Source: a bacterium (GTDB lineage: Bacteria > Actinomycetota > Acidimicrobiia > Spongiisociales > UBA11373). Taken from it: 8,472 nucleotides of DNA. The position numbers and the translations under genes were made by a program. Positions 1-6,035 of this stretch are shown piece by piece (positions within the stretch are counted from its first letter, which is position 1; each line of letters begins with the position of its first letter). Under the pieces are notes generated by a model, which saw nothing but the letters and a program-made list of their open reading frames with translations, ran no database searches and was not told the DNA's origin. The DNA is taken from positions 1 to 8,472 of the forward strand of contig JABMPV010000296.1 of assembly GCA_013202595.1 (NCBI GenBank), read 5' to 3'.

Positions 1-1048
1 CCTGACGCTGCCGACGGCCAGAGGATCCGCCGACTACCGCAAGATCGATCTCGCCGACTCACTCCCCCGTGCTCCCGGCGTATATCTCATGAAGGATCGC
101 GATGGCAAGGTGTTCTACATCGGCAAGGCCAAGAACCTGAGGACCAGGGTCCGCTCGTACTTCTACGGCGACACGCGCCGCCGGGTGGCCCAGATGCTTC
201 GAGAGTTGGTCGACATCGATCACCGGGTGTGCGAGACCGAACTGGAGGCCGAGGTGACAGAGTTGCGGCTCATCGGAGCCCACCGCCCCCGGCACAACCG
301 CCGCCTGCGGCCCCCCAAGTCGCCGCATTGGGTCAGGCTGACCGATGAAGCCTTCCCCCGCCTCTCCATGGTCAGGAACCCCGGGGGCGGCGGCCTGCTC
401 ACCATCGGCCCCTTCTCGAGCCAGCGCTCGGCCAGGGTGGTGGTCGAGGCCATCTGGGACGCCGTGCCGATTCGCCGCTGCACTCATCGGCCCGGCTCGC
501 GCCCGTCGCGGTGTGGGGCCGCTCAGATGGGCCTTGCCCTCTGCCCTGCCGACGGCTCCCTGACCGAGGCCGACTACCGCCCCGTTGTCGATTCGCTCAT
601 CGCAGGCATCGAGCGGGAGCCCGAACTGCTGCTCGAGCCACTGGCGCAGCGAGTGGCCGATCTCGCTCGCGACCGGCGCTTCGAGGAGGCGGGATGGGCC
701 AGAGACCGCCATGATTCGTTGTCCAGGGCACTGTCACGGCGCAGAACGTGGCTGGCGCTCCAGCATGGCGGCCTGGTGCGGGCGGAGGCCACCGACGGCA
801 CAGGGGCCCTGGTGGAGCGGGGAAAGATGCTCGCTGCGTGGGCAGACGGCACCAGACCGCCGCTGGTCGCCGCCACTCCGCCCGACGATCTCGACGTCGA
901 CCCCGTGCCGGCCACGATGGCCGACGCCTCTGAGGCACACCTCATCTGGAAATGGCTGACGTCAGGGGATGTCAGGCTCGTCGATGCCACCGGTCCGCTC
1001 CATCTCCCGCTCCGGCGCGTCGCCACCCTCGACCGGATCGAGGTCTAG
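1..1048 (+). CDS. GIY-YIG nuclease / UVR-motif protein, C-terminal part (probable DnaQ-UvrC hybrid), 5' truncated
   Basis: The frame is open from base 2 to a TAG at 1046-1048, so the gene begins outside the window. The first visible residues hold a UvrC-type GIY-YIG nuclease domain: PGVYLM, then VFYIGKAKNL, a catalytic-type Arg in LRTRVRSYF, and the Glu-containing ELEAEVTELRLIGAHRPRHN. A Cys-bearing middle region follows, with Cys codons at 479, 512 and 542. A UVR-like helical hairpin (LARDRRFEEAGWARDR) lies at about 641-733. The protein ends soon afterwards, with no UvrC RNase H-like or helix-hairpin-helix domain, so it is not a full UvrC. Actinobacteria are known to carry hybrids with an N-terminal DEDD (DnaQ-type) exonuclease followed by this UvrC-like half, and that is the likeliest identity. 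A Cho-like nuclease is the alternative. The exonuclease half is not in view. The likely role is DNA repair or processing in the cytoplasm. It converges on the dehydratase gene with a 7-bp gap. Confidence 0.85.
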   Translation, partial: LTLPTARGSADYRKIDLADSLPRAPGVYLMKDRDGKVFYIGKAKNLRTRVRSYFYGDTRRRVAQMLRELVDIDHRVCETELEAEVTELRLIGAHRPRHNRRLRPPKSPHWVRLTDEAFPRLSMVRNPGGGGLLTIGPFSSQRSARVVVEAIWDAVPIRRCTHRPGSRPSRCGAAQMGLALCPADGSLTEADYRPVVDSLIAGIEREPELLLEPLAQRVADLARDRRFEEAGWARDRHDSLSRALSRRRTWLALQHGGLVRAEATDGTGALVERGKMLAAWADGTRPPLVAATPPDDLDVDPVPATMADASEAHLIWKWLTSGDVRLVDATGPLHLPLRRVATLDRIEV

Positions 1049-1066
1049 GACCCGGCTACGACCGGG
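1027..1066. terminator. Possible bidirectional terminator hairpins
   Basis: Two small stem-loops sit at the junction of two convergent genes. CCTCGA/TCGAGG (1027-1032 with 1038-1043) is followed by CCCGG/CCGGG (1051-1055 with 1062-1066). There is no T-tract, and both overlap or touch coding sequence. Intrinsic terminators of high-GC actinobacteria often lack T-tracts, so the placement is suggestive, but the stems are short. Confidence 0.25.
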
Positions 1067-2048
1067 GGCTGCCGAGGATCTCCGCGAGCATCCCGGGATC
1101 GATGTTGCCGCCGGACAGGACCACGGCCACTGTCCTGCCCGCTGCTTCGAATCGGCCGGTCAGAACTGCCGCGAGAGCAACGGCTCCTCCCGGTTCGACC
1201 ACGAGCTTGAGTCGCTCTGATGCGTAGCGGATGGCATCGCGTACCTCATCGTCGGTGACGACCAGGCCACCGGCCACCAGGCGGCTGTTGATGGAGAACG
1301 TGAGCTCGCCGGGCATCCTGGACAGGAGGGCATCGCAGATGGATTCGGCGCCGGGCTCCGCTTCCTGGCGGGTGCCGCTGGCGAATGATCTGGCGGTGTC
1401 ATCGAATCCGGCCGGTTCGACCGTGTACACCTCGGTGCGGGGGCTCTCTGCGTCGATGGCGGTGGCGATCCCGGCCGTCAGCCCTCCCCCTCCGCAGCAG
1501 ACCAGGACGGCATCGAGGGCCGCACCCTGCTCCGCTGCCTGATCGGCGATCTCCAGGCCGGCGGTTCCCTGCCCCGCGATGGTCCACGGGTGGTCATACG
1601 GCGGCTGGATGGTGGCGCCAGATTCGGTGGCGATCTCGAGGGCCACCCGTTCACGCAGTTCCTCGGCGCGCTCGTATTCCACAACCGTGGCACCGAGCGC
1701 CCTGGTGTTGTCGAGTTTGATCCTCGGGGCGTCCGACGGCATGACGATGGTGGCCGGGATGCCGAACAGACCGGCCGCCGCGGCCACACCCTGTGCGTGG
1801 TTTCCGGATGAATAGGCGACCACACCTCGCTCCCGGACGGCCGGATCAAGCGAGGCGATGAAGTTGCACGCTCCGCGGAATTTGAACGATCCGGTGCGCT
1901 GCAGCACCTCGGGCTTGACGAAAATCGTGCCGCCAATCGCTTCGCTCAGGTGATGGGCGAGCAGCAGTGGTGTGCGGACGGCCCTGCCTGCGATCCGCTG
2001 CGCCGCGGCTCTGATGTCATCGGCTGTGGGGGGAAGAAGGGTGCTCAC
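1056..2048 (-). CDS. PLP-dependent threonine/serine dehydratase (fold type II), no ACT domain
   Basis: This is a 330-aa cytoplasmic enzyme of the threonine dehydratase/serine racemase family (IlvA/TdcB type). It probably deaminates threonine to 2-oxobutanoate, feeding isoleucine synthesis, and may also act on serine. The hallmarks are present: the Schiff-base lysine K56 in GSFKFRGA, the substrate-binding SSGNHAQG (80-87), the glycine-rich phosphate loop CCGGGGLTAG (184-193), and SGGN (312-315) near the cofactor ring nitrogen. The protein stops where an ACT regulatory domain would begin in long IlvA forms. The length therefore matches the short, TdcB-like class, and isoleucine feedback through an ACT domain is unlikely. 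Serine racemase and hydroxyaspartate ammonia-lyase share these motifs and cannot be excluded. The GTG start at 2048 has no Shine-Dalgarno, but a TAGGCT box ends 7 nt upstream, which suggests a leaderless mRNA. No other isoleucine gene is adjacent. Confidence 0.93.
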   Translation of the reverse strand: MSTLLPPTADDIRAAAQRIAGRAVRTPLLLAHHLSEAIGGTIFVKPEVLQRTGSFKFRGACNFIASLDPAVRERGVVAYSSGNHAQGVAAAAGLFGIPATIVMPSDAPRIKLDNTRALGATVVEYERAEELRERVALEIATESGATIQPPYDHPWTIAGQGTAGLEIADQAAEQGAALDAVLVCCGGGGLTAGIATAIDAESPRTEVYTVEPAGFDDTARSFASGTRQEAEPGAESICDALLSRMPGELTFSINSRLVAGGLVVTDDEVRDAIRYASERLKLVVEPGGAVALAAVLTGRFEAAGRTVAVVLSGGNIDPGMLAEILGSPRS

Positions 2049-2055
2049 CCAGAGG

Positions 2056-2061
2056 AGCCTA
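2056..2061 (-). promoter_or_regulatory. Candidate -10 box for leaderless dehydratase mRNA
   Basis: On the minus strand TAGGCT (TANNNT class) is followed by exactly 7 nt and then the GTG start at 2048. That is the spacing expected when transcription begins at the start codon. It also explains why no ribosome-binding site precedes the gene. No clear -35 is seen. Confidence 0.4.
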
Positions 2062-2079
2062 TCGCAGCCCCAACCGGGC

Positions 2080-2085
2080 TACGCT
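2080..2085 (+). promoter_or_regulatory. Candidate -10 box for the AAA+ gene
   Basis: TACGCT (TANNNT class) ends 9 nt before the ATG at 2095. No Shine-Dalgarno lies within 15 nt of that ATG, and the purine run AGAGGAG at 2051-2057 is too far away. A leaderless or near-leaderless transcript is plausible. No convincing -35 is seen. Confidence 0.3.
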
Positions 2086-2094
2086 CCGCCCGTC

Positions 2095-4083
2095 ATGCGA
2101 TTCACCGTACGCTCAGGCACCGACCCGATCGCCCGCGCCGACGGCACGCTCCTCGCTGCAATGGGCCTTCCGGGCGGCGGAGTCGTGAGGATCGGCTCCA
2201 GTCATGTGATGGTGCGCCCCGGAGATGTGCCGTCCACCAGCGACCTCCTGCTCGGCCCGCGGGCTGCAGACAACTGCGGGGTCACAACCGGACTGGCCGT
2301 CGAAGCCAAACGGGCCACGCTCACCCGGGCTCACAGAGTCATCCTCGACACCGACGACCTGCCGCTCGATGCCCGCCATCTGGCACGCTCGCTCCAGGGG
2401 ACACCGGTCACGACGGGTGACCTCGTCGCCGCAGACATCGCGTACGGGGAATCCAGTGAAGGCGACCGCGATCCGGTCAGGGTCCTCGAAGTGATCCCCT
2501 CCGGTGCCGGCCTGGTGGGTAGCGCCACCGTGGTCGCGACACGTGGCGAGACCCCGGCTGCCCTGCTCGGCCACTCCGAAGGAGAAGTGGAAGGCGAGAC
2601 GCCTTCCACTTCCGATGCGCTCCTCGCCGGCCTCGAAGCCGAAGTCGACATGATGACTGGATGGCTGTCGCTGCTCACCGGCCCTGGCAACCTCCCCGCC
2701 GCTTGGGGGCTCCCGACCGTGGCAGGTGTCCTGGTCGAAGGCCCATCGGGCTGCGGGAAGTCCGAACTGGTGTCTGTGGCTGCTGAACGGGTAGGAGCCA
2801 CCGTCAAGGAGGTGTCGCTCGATCTGGTCTTCAAGCCCGAGCGACTGGTCGATCTCCTGGAGAAGGCAGTAACCCAGACTGTGGCCCCCGCCGTGGTGTT
2901 CGTAGACCGTCTCGACAGCGTTGCAGGCGAGGAGGGCATGTTCCGCACGCAGGTGGCCGCCATCTTCCGCTGGTTTCTCGATGCGATCGCAGACAAGCCT
3001 CGGATCGCCGTGGTGCTCGGCGCATCGTCCGTGGGACGGCTCGAGCCCACGATCGCCGACTCCCCCCTCCTTCCCAGAACACTGTCCATCCCGCCGCCCG
3101 ACCTCAACCGGCGGCGCATGCTGTTCCAGGCGGCTCTCGGCCGTGTGCCGACCGACGGAGAGATCGATTTCGACACACTCGCCTCGCGGACCGCAGGCTT
3201 CTCAGGTGCGGACGTCGTAGCGGCCGTGGTCAATGCCTCGGCGATGGCCGCAGGCGGCGGGCGCAAGGTGACCATCGATCAGCTCATGACCTCGGTCGCC
3301 GACACCACCCCGAGCCTCGGGTCTGTGCCGACCGGCGAGATCCCGTCGTACGGGTTCGAGAAGGTAGCCAATCTCGACGACGTGAAGCAGCGCCTGACCG
3401 AGGCCGTCATCTGGCCGGTCACCGATCCCGACAGGTTCTCGCGCCTCGGCATCGAACCTCCGGGCGGCCTCTTGCTCTACGGCCCTCCGGGCACGGGGAA
3501 GACCTTCGTGATCCGGGCACTGGCCCACGAGTCGGGAGCAGCGTTCTTCGCCATCAAGGGCGCCGAACTGCTCGACAAGTATGTCGGCGAATCCGAACGC
3601 GGCGTGCGAGAGGTCTTCGCACGGGCCAGGGCGGCCGCCCCGGCGATTCTGTTCTTCGACGAGATCGACGCCATCGCTCCGGTGCGGGGCCGCTCGACCA
3701 CATCGGTCACCGATTCGGTCGTGGCCGCACTGCTCACCGAGATGGATGGGATCGGCGAGCGGGGCGACATCGTCGTGATCGGCGCCACCAACCGTAAGGA
3801 TCTCATCGACCCCGCACTGCTCAGGGCCGGCCGTCTCGAGAGCCACATCGAATTGGGACTTCCCGAGCCGTCGGCTCGCAAGGCGATGCTGATGATCTCC
3901 GACGTCCCCTATGGCGACGATGTCGACCTCGACGATCTGGCCGAGGCCACGGAAGGGCTCTCGTTCGCCGACATCGGCGGAATGCTGCGTGAGGCCGCCC
4001 TGGGCGCTCTCCGGCGCGATGCCGGTGCGCTGGCAGTGACGTGGGACGACTTGAGTGCCGCCCTGGCTCGCTACAACTCCTGA
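2095..4083 (+). CDS. Cdc48/VCP-like tandem AAA+ ATPase (Cpa-type), D1 degenerate
   Basis: This 662-aa protein has the Cdc48/p97/VAT layout. Residues 1 to about 158 resemble the N-domain (double-psi barrel style, for example LPGGGVVRIGSSHVMVRPGD). D1 spans about 190-425 and D2 about 440-660. D2 is complete: Walker A GPPGTGKT (463-470), Walker B FFDEID with D522-E523, sensor-1 N566 in GATN, R580 in LLRAGR, and an aromatic pore residue Y496 in KYVGES. D1 keeps Walker A GPSGCGKS (216-223), but its Walker B reads VDRLD (D271-R272, Glu lost), its sensor-1 Asn is S312, and the LRxPGRFDR arginine-finger stretch is replaced by LLPRTL. D1 may therefore bind ATP without hydrolysing it. Cdc48-like proteins of actinobacteria (Cpa) are linked to the proteasome. 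No HbYX motif is present here (the C-terminus is YNS). The ATG at 2095 was chosen because upstream in-frame starts run into the divergent dehydratase gene. The native substrate is unknown. Confidence 0.9.
   Translation: MRFTVRSGTDPIARADGTLLAAMGLPGGGVVRIGSSHVMVRPGDVPSTSDLLLGPRAADNCGVTTGLAVEAKRATLTRAHRVILDTDDLPLDARHLARSLQGTPVTTGDLVAADIAYGESSEGDRDPVRVLEVIPSGAGLVGSATVVATRGETPAALLGHSEGEVEGETPSTSDALLAGLEAEVDMMTGWLSLLTGPGNLPAAWGLPTVAGVLVEGPSGCGKSELVSVAAERVGATVKEVSLDLVFKPERLVDLLEKAVTQTVAPAVVFVDRLDSVAGEEGMFRTQVAAIFRWFLDAIADKPRIAVVLGASSVGRLEPTIADSPLLPRTLSIPPPDLNRRRMLFQAALGRVPTDGEIDFDTLASRTAGFSGADVVAAVVNASAMAAGGGRKVTIDQLMTSVADTTPSLGSVPTGEIPSYGFEKVANLDDVKQRLTEAVIWPVTDPDRFSRLGIEPPGGLLLYGPPGTGKTFVIRALAHESGAAFFAIKGAELLDKYVGESERGVREVFARARAAAPAILFFDEIDAIAPVRGRSTTSVTDSVVAALLTEMDGIGERGDIVVIGATNRKDLIDPALLRAGRLESHIELGLPEPSARKAMLMISDVPYGDDVDLDDLAEATEGLSFADIGGMLREAALGALRRDAGALAVTWDDLSAALARYNS
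2584..2612. repeat. Perfect 13-bp inverted repeat with 3-nt loop, inside coding sequence
   Basis: GAAGTGGAAGGCG (2584-2596) and its exact reverse complement (2600-2612) flank the loop AGA. It falls in the AAA+ gene at about codons 164-173, in the charged linker between the N-domain and D1, encoding roughly EVEGETPSTS. The length and perfection exceed what codon bias readily gives. It resembles a REP-type or other short palindromic element tolerated in a flexible linker, but only one copy is visible here. Confidence 0.7.
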
Positions 4084-4784
4084 GCTGCAGCGATCGCCTC
4101 ACCGGCAGTGAAGAGGCCCTCGTAGAACGCCTTCCCGACGATTGCCGCCTCGACGCCCGTCGCAGCCAGGGTTCTGATGTGGTCGAGACTCCCGACACCT
4201 CCCGAGGCGATGACGGGCACGTCGACGGCGCGGGCGACCTCATCCAGCAGGTTCGTGTCAGGGCCGGTCATCATCCCGTCGCGCTCTACGGCTGTGACCA
4301 TCAGGCGTCCCGCTCCAGCCGCGACGGCATCTGACGCCACGTCCAAAGCCGGGCGGCCGGCATCCTCCCAACCCGAACCCTTAGCCATCCCATCGGCCAC
4401 GTCGATAGCGACGACGACCCGCTCGCCACCCACTGACGCCACGATGGCCGCCAGTTCGCCGGGATCCCACACGGCTGCAGATCCCACCACCACCCTGGTC
4501 ACACCCGCCGAGATCGCAGCAGCGGCAGTGGCGGCATCCCGGATGGCCCCTCCCACCTCGACCGGAGTGCCGGCGATAGAGACCATCTCCCACAGACCCG
4601 GCGAAGGGACTCCCGATCGGGCGCCGGCCAGATCGACGACATGGACGATTGCCGCGCCTTCCTCGCCGAAGCCCCGAACAACAGATGCCGGGTCGTCGCC
4701 ATAGACGGTCACTCTGTCGAAACGGCCCCGCTCGAGGCGGACCACGGCTCCATCGAGCACATCGACGGCTGGAATGATCTGCAC
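4071..4784 (-). CDS. hisA: HisA, ProFAR isomerase (phosphoribosyl isomerase A)
   Basis: HisA isomerises ProFAR to PRFAR in histidine synthesis. The protein is a (beta/alpha)8 barrel of 237 aa from the GTG at 4784. It shows the N-terminal catalytic Asp (D8 in IIPAVDV), an Asp at the end of a mid-barrel strand (D128 in VVAIDV), ERDGMMTGPD (167-176), and the phosphate-binding glycines of SGGVGS and IVGKAFYEG. A GTG 6 nt upstream (4790) would add two residues. I prefer 4784 because GGAGG lies 5 nt before it, whereas the same motif abuts 4790. Actinobacterial PriA enzymes also serve tryptophan synthesis. Here the loop before the conserved Trp reads KGSGWEDAG, without the RGW arginine I associate with PriA, so a HisA-only role is inferred. 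The gene diverges from the main his operon and probably shares its operator. Its last 13 bp overlap the AAA+ gene tail to tail. Confidence 0.93.
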   Translation of the reverse strand: MQIIPAVDVLDGAVVRLERGRFDRVTVYGDDPASVVRGFGEEGAAIVHVVDLAGARSGVPSPGLWEMVSIAGTPVEVGGAIRDAATAAAAISAGVTRVVVGSAAVWDPGELAAIVASVGGERVVVAIDVADGMAKGSGWEDAGRPALDVASDAVAAGAGRLMVTAVERDGMMTGPDTNLLDEVARAVDVPVIASGGVGSLDHIRTLAATGVEAAIVGKAFYEGLFTAGEAIAAAQEL

Positions 4785-4789
4785 CGGCA

Positions 4790-4794
4790 CCTCC
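4790..4794 (-). promoter_or_regulatory. Ribosome-binding site deciding the hisA start
   Basis: The minus strand reads GGAGG, then TGCCG, then GTG at 4784. The 5-nt spacing supports the inner GTG over the one at 4790, whose first base lies inside the motif. Confidence 0.6.
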
Positions 4795-4797
4795 GAC

Positions 4798-4825
4798 TTG
4801 ACGTTGGCCGGGGCAACGATACACT
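4798..4825 (+). promoter_or_regulatory. Predicted promoter of the hisR-like-hisGDCB operon
   Basis: TTGACG (4798-4803, five of six matches to the -35 consensus) is followed by a 16-bp spacer and TACACT (4820-4825, TANNNT type). Transcription would begin near 4832, giving a leader of about 47 nt, too short for a T-box or a histidine attenuator. The operator-like palindrome falls at about +8 to +25 of this transcript. Confidence 0.55.
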
Positions 4826-4845
4826 TCTGTGTGCTGATGTGCTAA
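4816..4845 (-). promoter_or_regulatory. Predicted hisA promoter
   Basis: On the minus strand TTAGCA (4845-4840, four of six to TTGACA) and TATCGT (4821-4816) are separated by 18 bp. Transcription would start near 4809, about 25 nt before the GTG at 4784. The -35 lies inside the 18-bp palindrome, and the -10 overlaps the -10 of the rightward promoter by two bases. Confidence 0.4.
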
Positions 4846-4856
4846 CTAGTTAACAC
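4839..4856. promoter_or_regulatory. Candidate TrpR-family (HisR-like) operator
   Basis: GTGCTAACTAGTTAACAC is an 18-bp dyad with eight of nine pairs matching. It is the only clear AT-rich dyad in the divergent gap. It lies 22 bp upstream of a TrpR-family regulator gene, downstream of that gene's predicted transcription start and over the -35 of hisA. It shares the 11-mer AACTAGTTAAC with the E. coli trp operator as I remember it, although the dyad centre differs. Binding by the neighbouring protein is inferred from position and symmetry. Confidence 0.65.
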
Positions 4857-4878
4857 GCAAAGACGCGTGAGGTGCCTC

Positions 4879-5193
4879 ATGACCACGACAGCCAACTGGA
4901 CGAGCGGCGACACGACGGCGCTGTTCGATGCGATCCTCGCCCTCGACACGGTCGACGAGACCGAGCAGTTCTTCCGCGACCTGTGCACGCTCCATGAGAT
5001 CGAGGAGTTGAGCCAGCGCTGGGCGATCGCCCGCAAGCTGAACGAAGGGCTCCCCTACCGCCAGATCGCCGACGAGACCTCCTCGTCGACCGCCACCGTC
5101 ACCCGTATCAACCAATGGCTCAGGCACGGCACAGGTGGCTACCGCCTGATGCTCGATCGCCTCGCCCTCGATGAACCCCCGGAGAGCACGTGA
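4879..5193 (+). CDS. hisR: TrpR/YerC-family transcriptional regulator (HisR-like)
   Basis: This small 104-aa all-helical DNA-binding protein is related to the tryptophan repressor through the YerC/YecD branch. The TrpR-like core spans about 28-95. It includes HEIEELSQRWAIARKLNEG, a helix-turn-helix with PYRQIADETS leading into a recognition helix SSTATVTRINQWL (69-81), and the YerC hallmark HGTGGYRLMLDRL (83-95). In Gram-positive bacteria TrpR-family proteins of this type control histidine genes and have been called HisR. As the first gene of a his operon, with a palindrome just upstream, it fits a histidine-responsive autorepressor. The ligand is inferred. The ATG at 4879 has GAGG 6 nt upstream, while an in-frame GTG at 4867 has no such site. 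Its stop codon overlaps the hisG start by 4 bp (GTGA), implying coupled translation. Confidence 0.88.
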   Translation: MTTTANWTSGDTTALFDAILALDTVDETEQFFRDLCTLHEIEELSQRWAIARKLNEGLPYRQIADETSSSTATVTRINQWLRHGTGGYRLMLDRLALDEPPEST

Positions 5194-6035
5194 CCCGGTT
5201 CCGCCTCGCAATCCCCAACAAGGGCCGACTCATGGAACCGACGGCGAAGCTGCTGCGCGACGCCGGCTTGTCCTTCGAGCGCACCGATCGGGCTCTGACG
5301 GTCCCCGTTCGCAATGCCCCCATAGATCTGCTGCTGGTCCGCACCGACGACGTCGTGGAACTGGTCGAGGACGGTGTGGCCACAGCAGGGATCATCGGGC
5401 GCGATCTACTGGTCGAGGCCGAAGCCGATCTCGATGTCCTCGCCGAACTCGGATATGGCCGGTGCCGGCTGACCGCAGCCGTCCCCGATGCGTCGCCGAT
5501 CCGGTCCATCGAGCAACTCGCCGGCCTCAAAGTGGCTACGTCTCACCCCAATAGCACGGCCGGCCTGCTGCGGGCACTCGGCATCGACGTCACGGTGATC
5601 ACGCTGCGCGGCTCGGTCGAGGTGGCCCCGACGCTCGGGGTGGCCGATGCCGTGGTCGATCTCGTGTCTTCGGGGAGCACGATGATGGTCAACGGACTGC
5701 GGCCGATCGCCGACCTCCTGGAGTCTGAGGCGATCCTGGTGGGCGGGCCGGGTGCGAATGCCATCGGCACCCACCTGGCGACCGTGCTCAAGGCCGTCGT
5801 CGAGGGGCGCAGCCGCCGCTACCTCATGATGAACGCCCCGCGAGAGGCAGTCGGACTCATCGAGTCACTGATACCCGGCCTTGCGGCGCCGTCGGTCATC
5901 CCCCTGGCACACAATGGGATGGTCGCAATCCACTCGGTCGTCGACGCCGATGACCTGTGGGAGTTGCTGCCCTCACTCGAGGAGGCCGGAGCCAGCGGCA
6001 TCCTCATCCTCCCCGTCGAGCAATTGATTGCCTGA
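5190..6035 (+). CDS. hisG: HisG, ATP phosphoribosyltransferase (long form)
   Basis: HisG condenses ATP with PRPP to phosphoribosyl-ATP, the committed and usually feedback-inhibited step of histidine synthesis. The 281-aa length is that of the long, HisZ-independent form. Residues 1 to about 205 are the catalytic domains, with IPNKGRL (8-14), EDGVATAGIIGRDLL (60-74), GSVEVAPTLGVADAVVDLV (141-159) and the PRPP-loop SSGSTM (160-165). Residues from about 206 form the ACT-like C-terminal domain expected to bind histidine, ending GASGILILPVEQLI. Enzyme-level feedback by histidine is therefore likely, on top of the proposed repression. The start is GTG with GGAG 5 nt upstream, and it overlaps the regulator stop. 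The stop overlaps the hisD ATG by one base (TGATG). HisE or HisI, which act next in the pathway, are not in the window. Confidence 0.97.
   Translation: MTRFRLAIPNKGRLMEPTAKLLRDAGLSFERTDRALTVPVRNAPIDLLLVRTDDVVELVEDGVATAGIIGRDLLVEAEADLDVLAELGYGRCRLTAAVPDASPIRSIEQLAGLKVATSHPNSTAGLLRALGIDVTVITLRGSVEVAPTLGVADAVVDLVSSGSTMMVNGLRPIADLLESEAILVGGPGANAIGTHLATVLKAVVEGRSRRYLMMNAPREAVGLIESLIPGLAAPSVIPLAHNGMVAIHSVVDADDLWELLPSLEEAGASGILILPVEQLIA

Noticed and set aside
59..712. Open frame antisense to the GIY-YIG gene
   Set aside because: The sense strand carries clear GIY-YIG and UVR motifs over the same bases, and the antisense product resembles nothing I recognise.
1972..2094. N-terminal extension of the AAA+ gene by 41 codons from an earlier ATG
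   Set aside because: It would lie largely antisense to the conserved dehydratase N-terminus. The Cdc48-like N-domain begins properly at the ATG at 2095.
2331..3275. Long open frame antisense to the AAA+ gene
   Set aside because: The Ser/Arg/Thr-rich translation has no domain features and mirrors the codon bias of the sense gene.
4072..4083. HbYX proteasome-docking tail on the AAA+ protein
   Set aside because: The last residues are Y-N-S, so Tyr is third from the end, not the penultimate residue required.
4867..4878. GTG start four codons upstream of the regulator ATG
   Set aside because: It has no ribosome-binding site, while the ATG at 4879 has GAGG at good spacing, part of which overlaps the GTG region.
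4832..4878. Histidine leader peptide, attenuator or T-box ahead of the his operon
   Set aside because: The predicted leader is only about 47 nt. It has no run of His codons, no T-box sequence and no terminator hairpin.
5957..6034. Earlier in-frame ATG for hisD
   Set aside because: It lies inside the conserved C-terminal domain of hisG and adds residues not seen in HisD. The ATG at 6035 gives a standard N-terminus.
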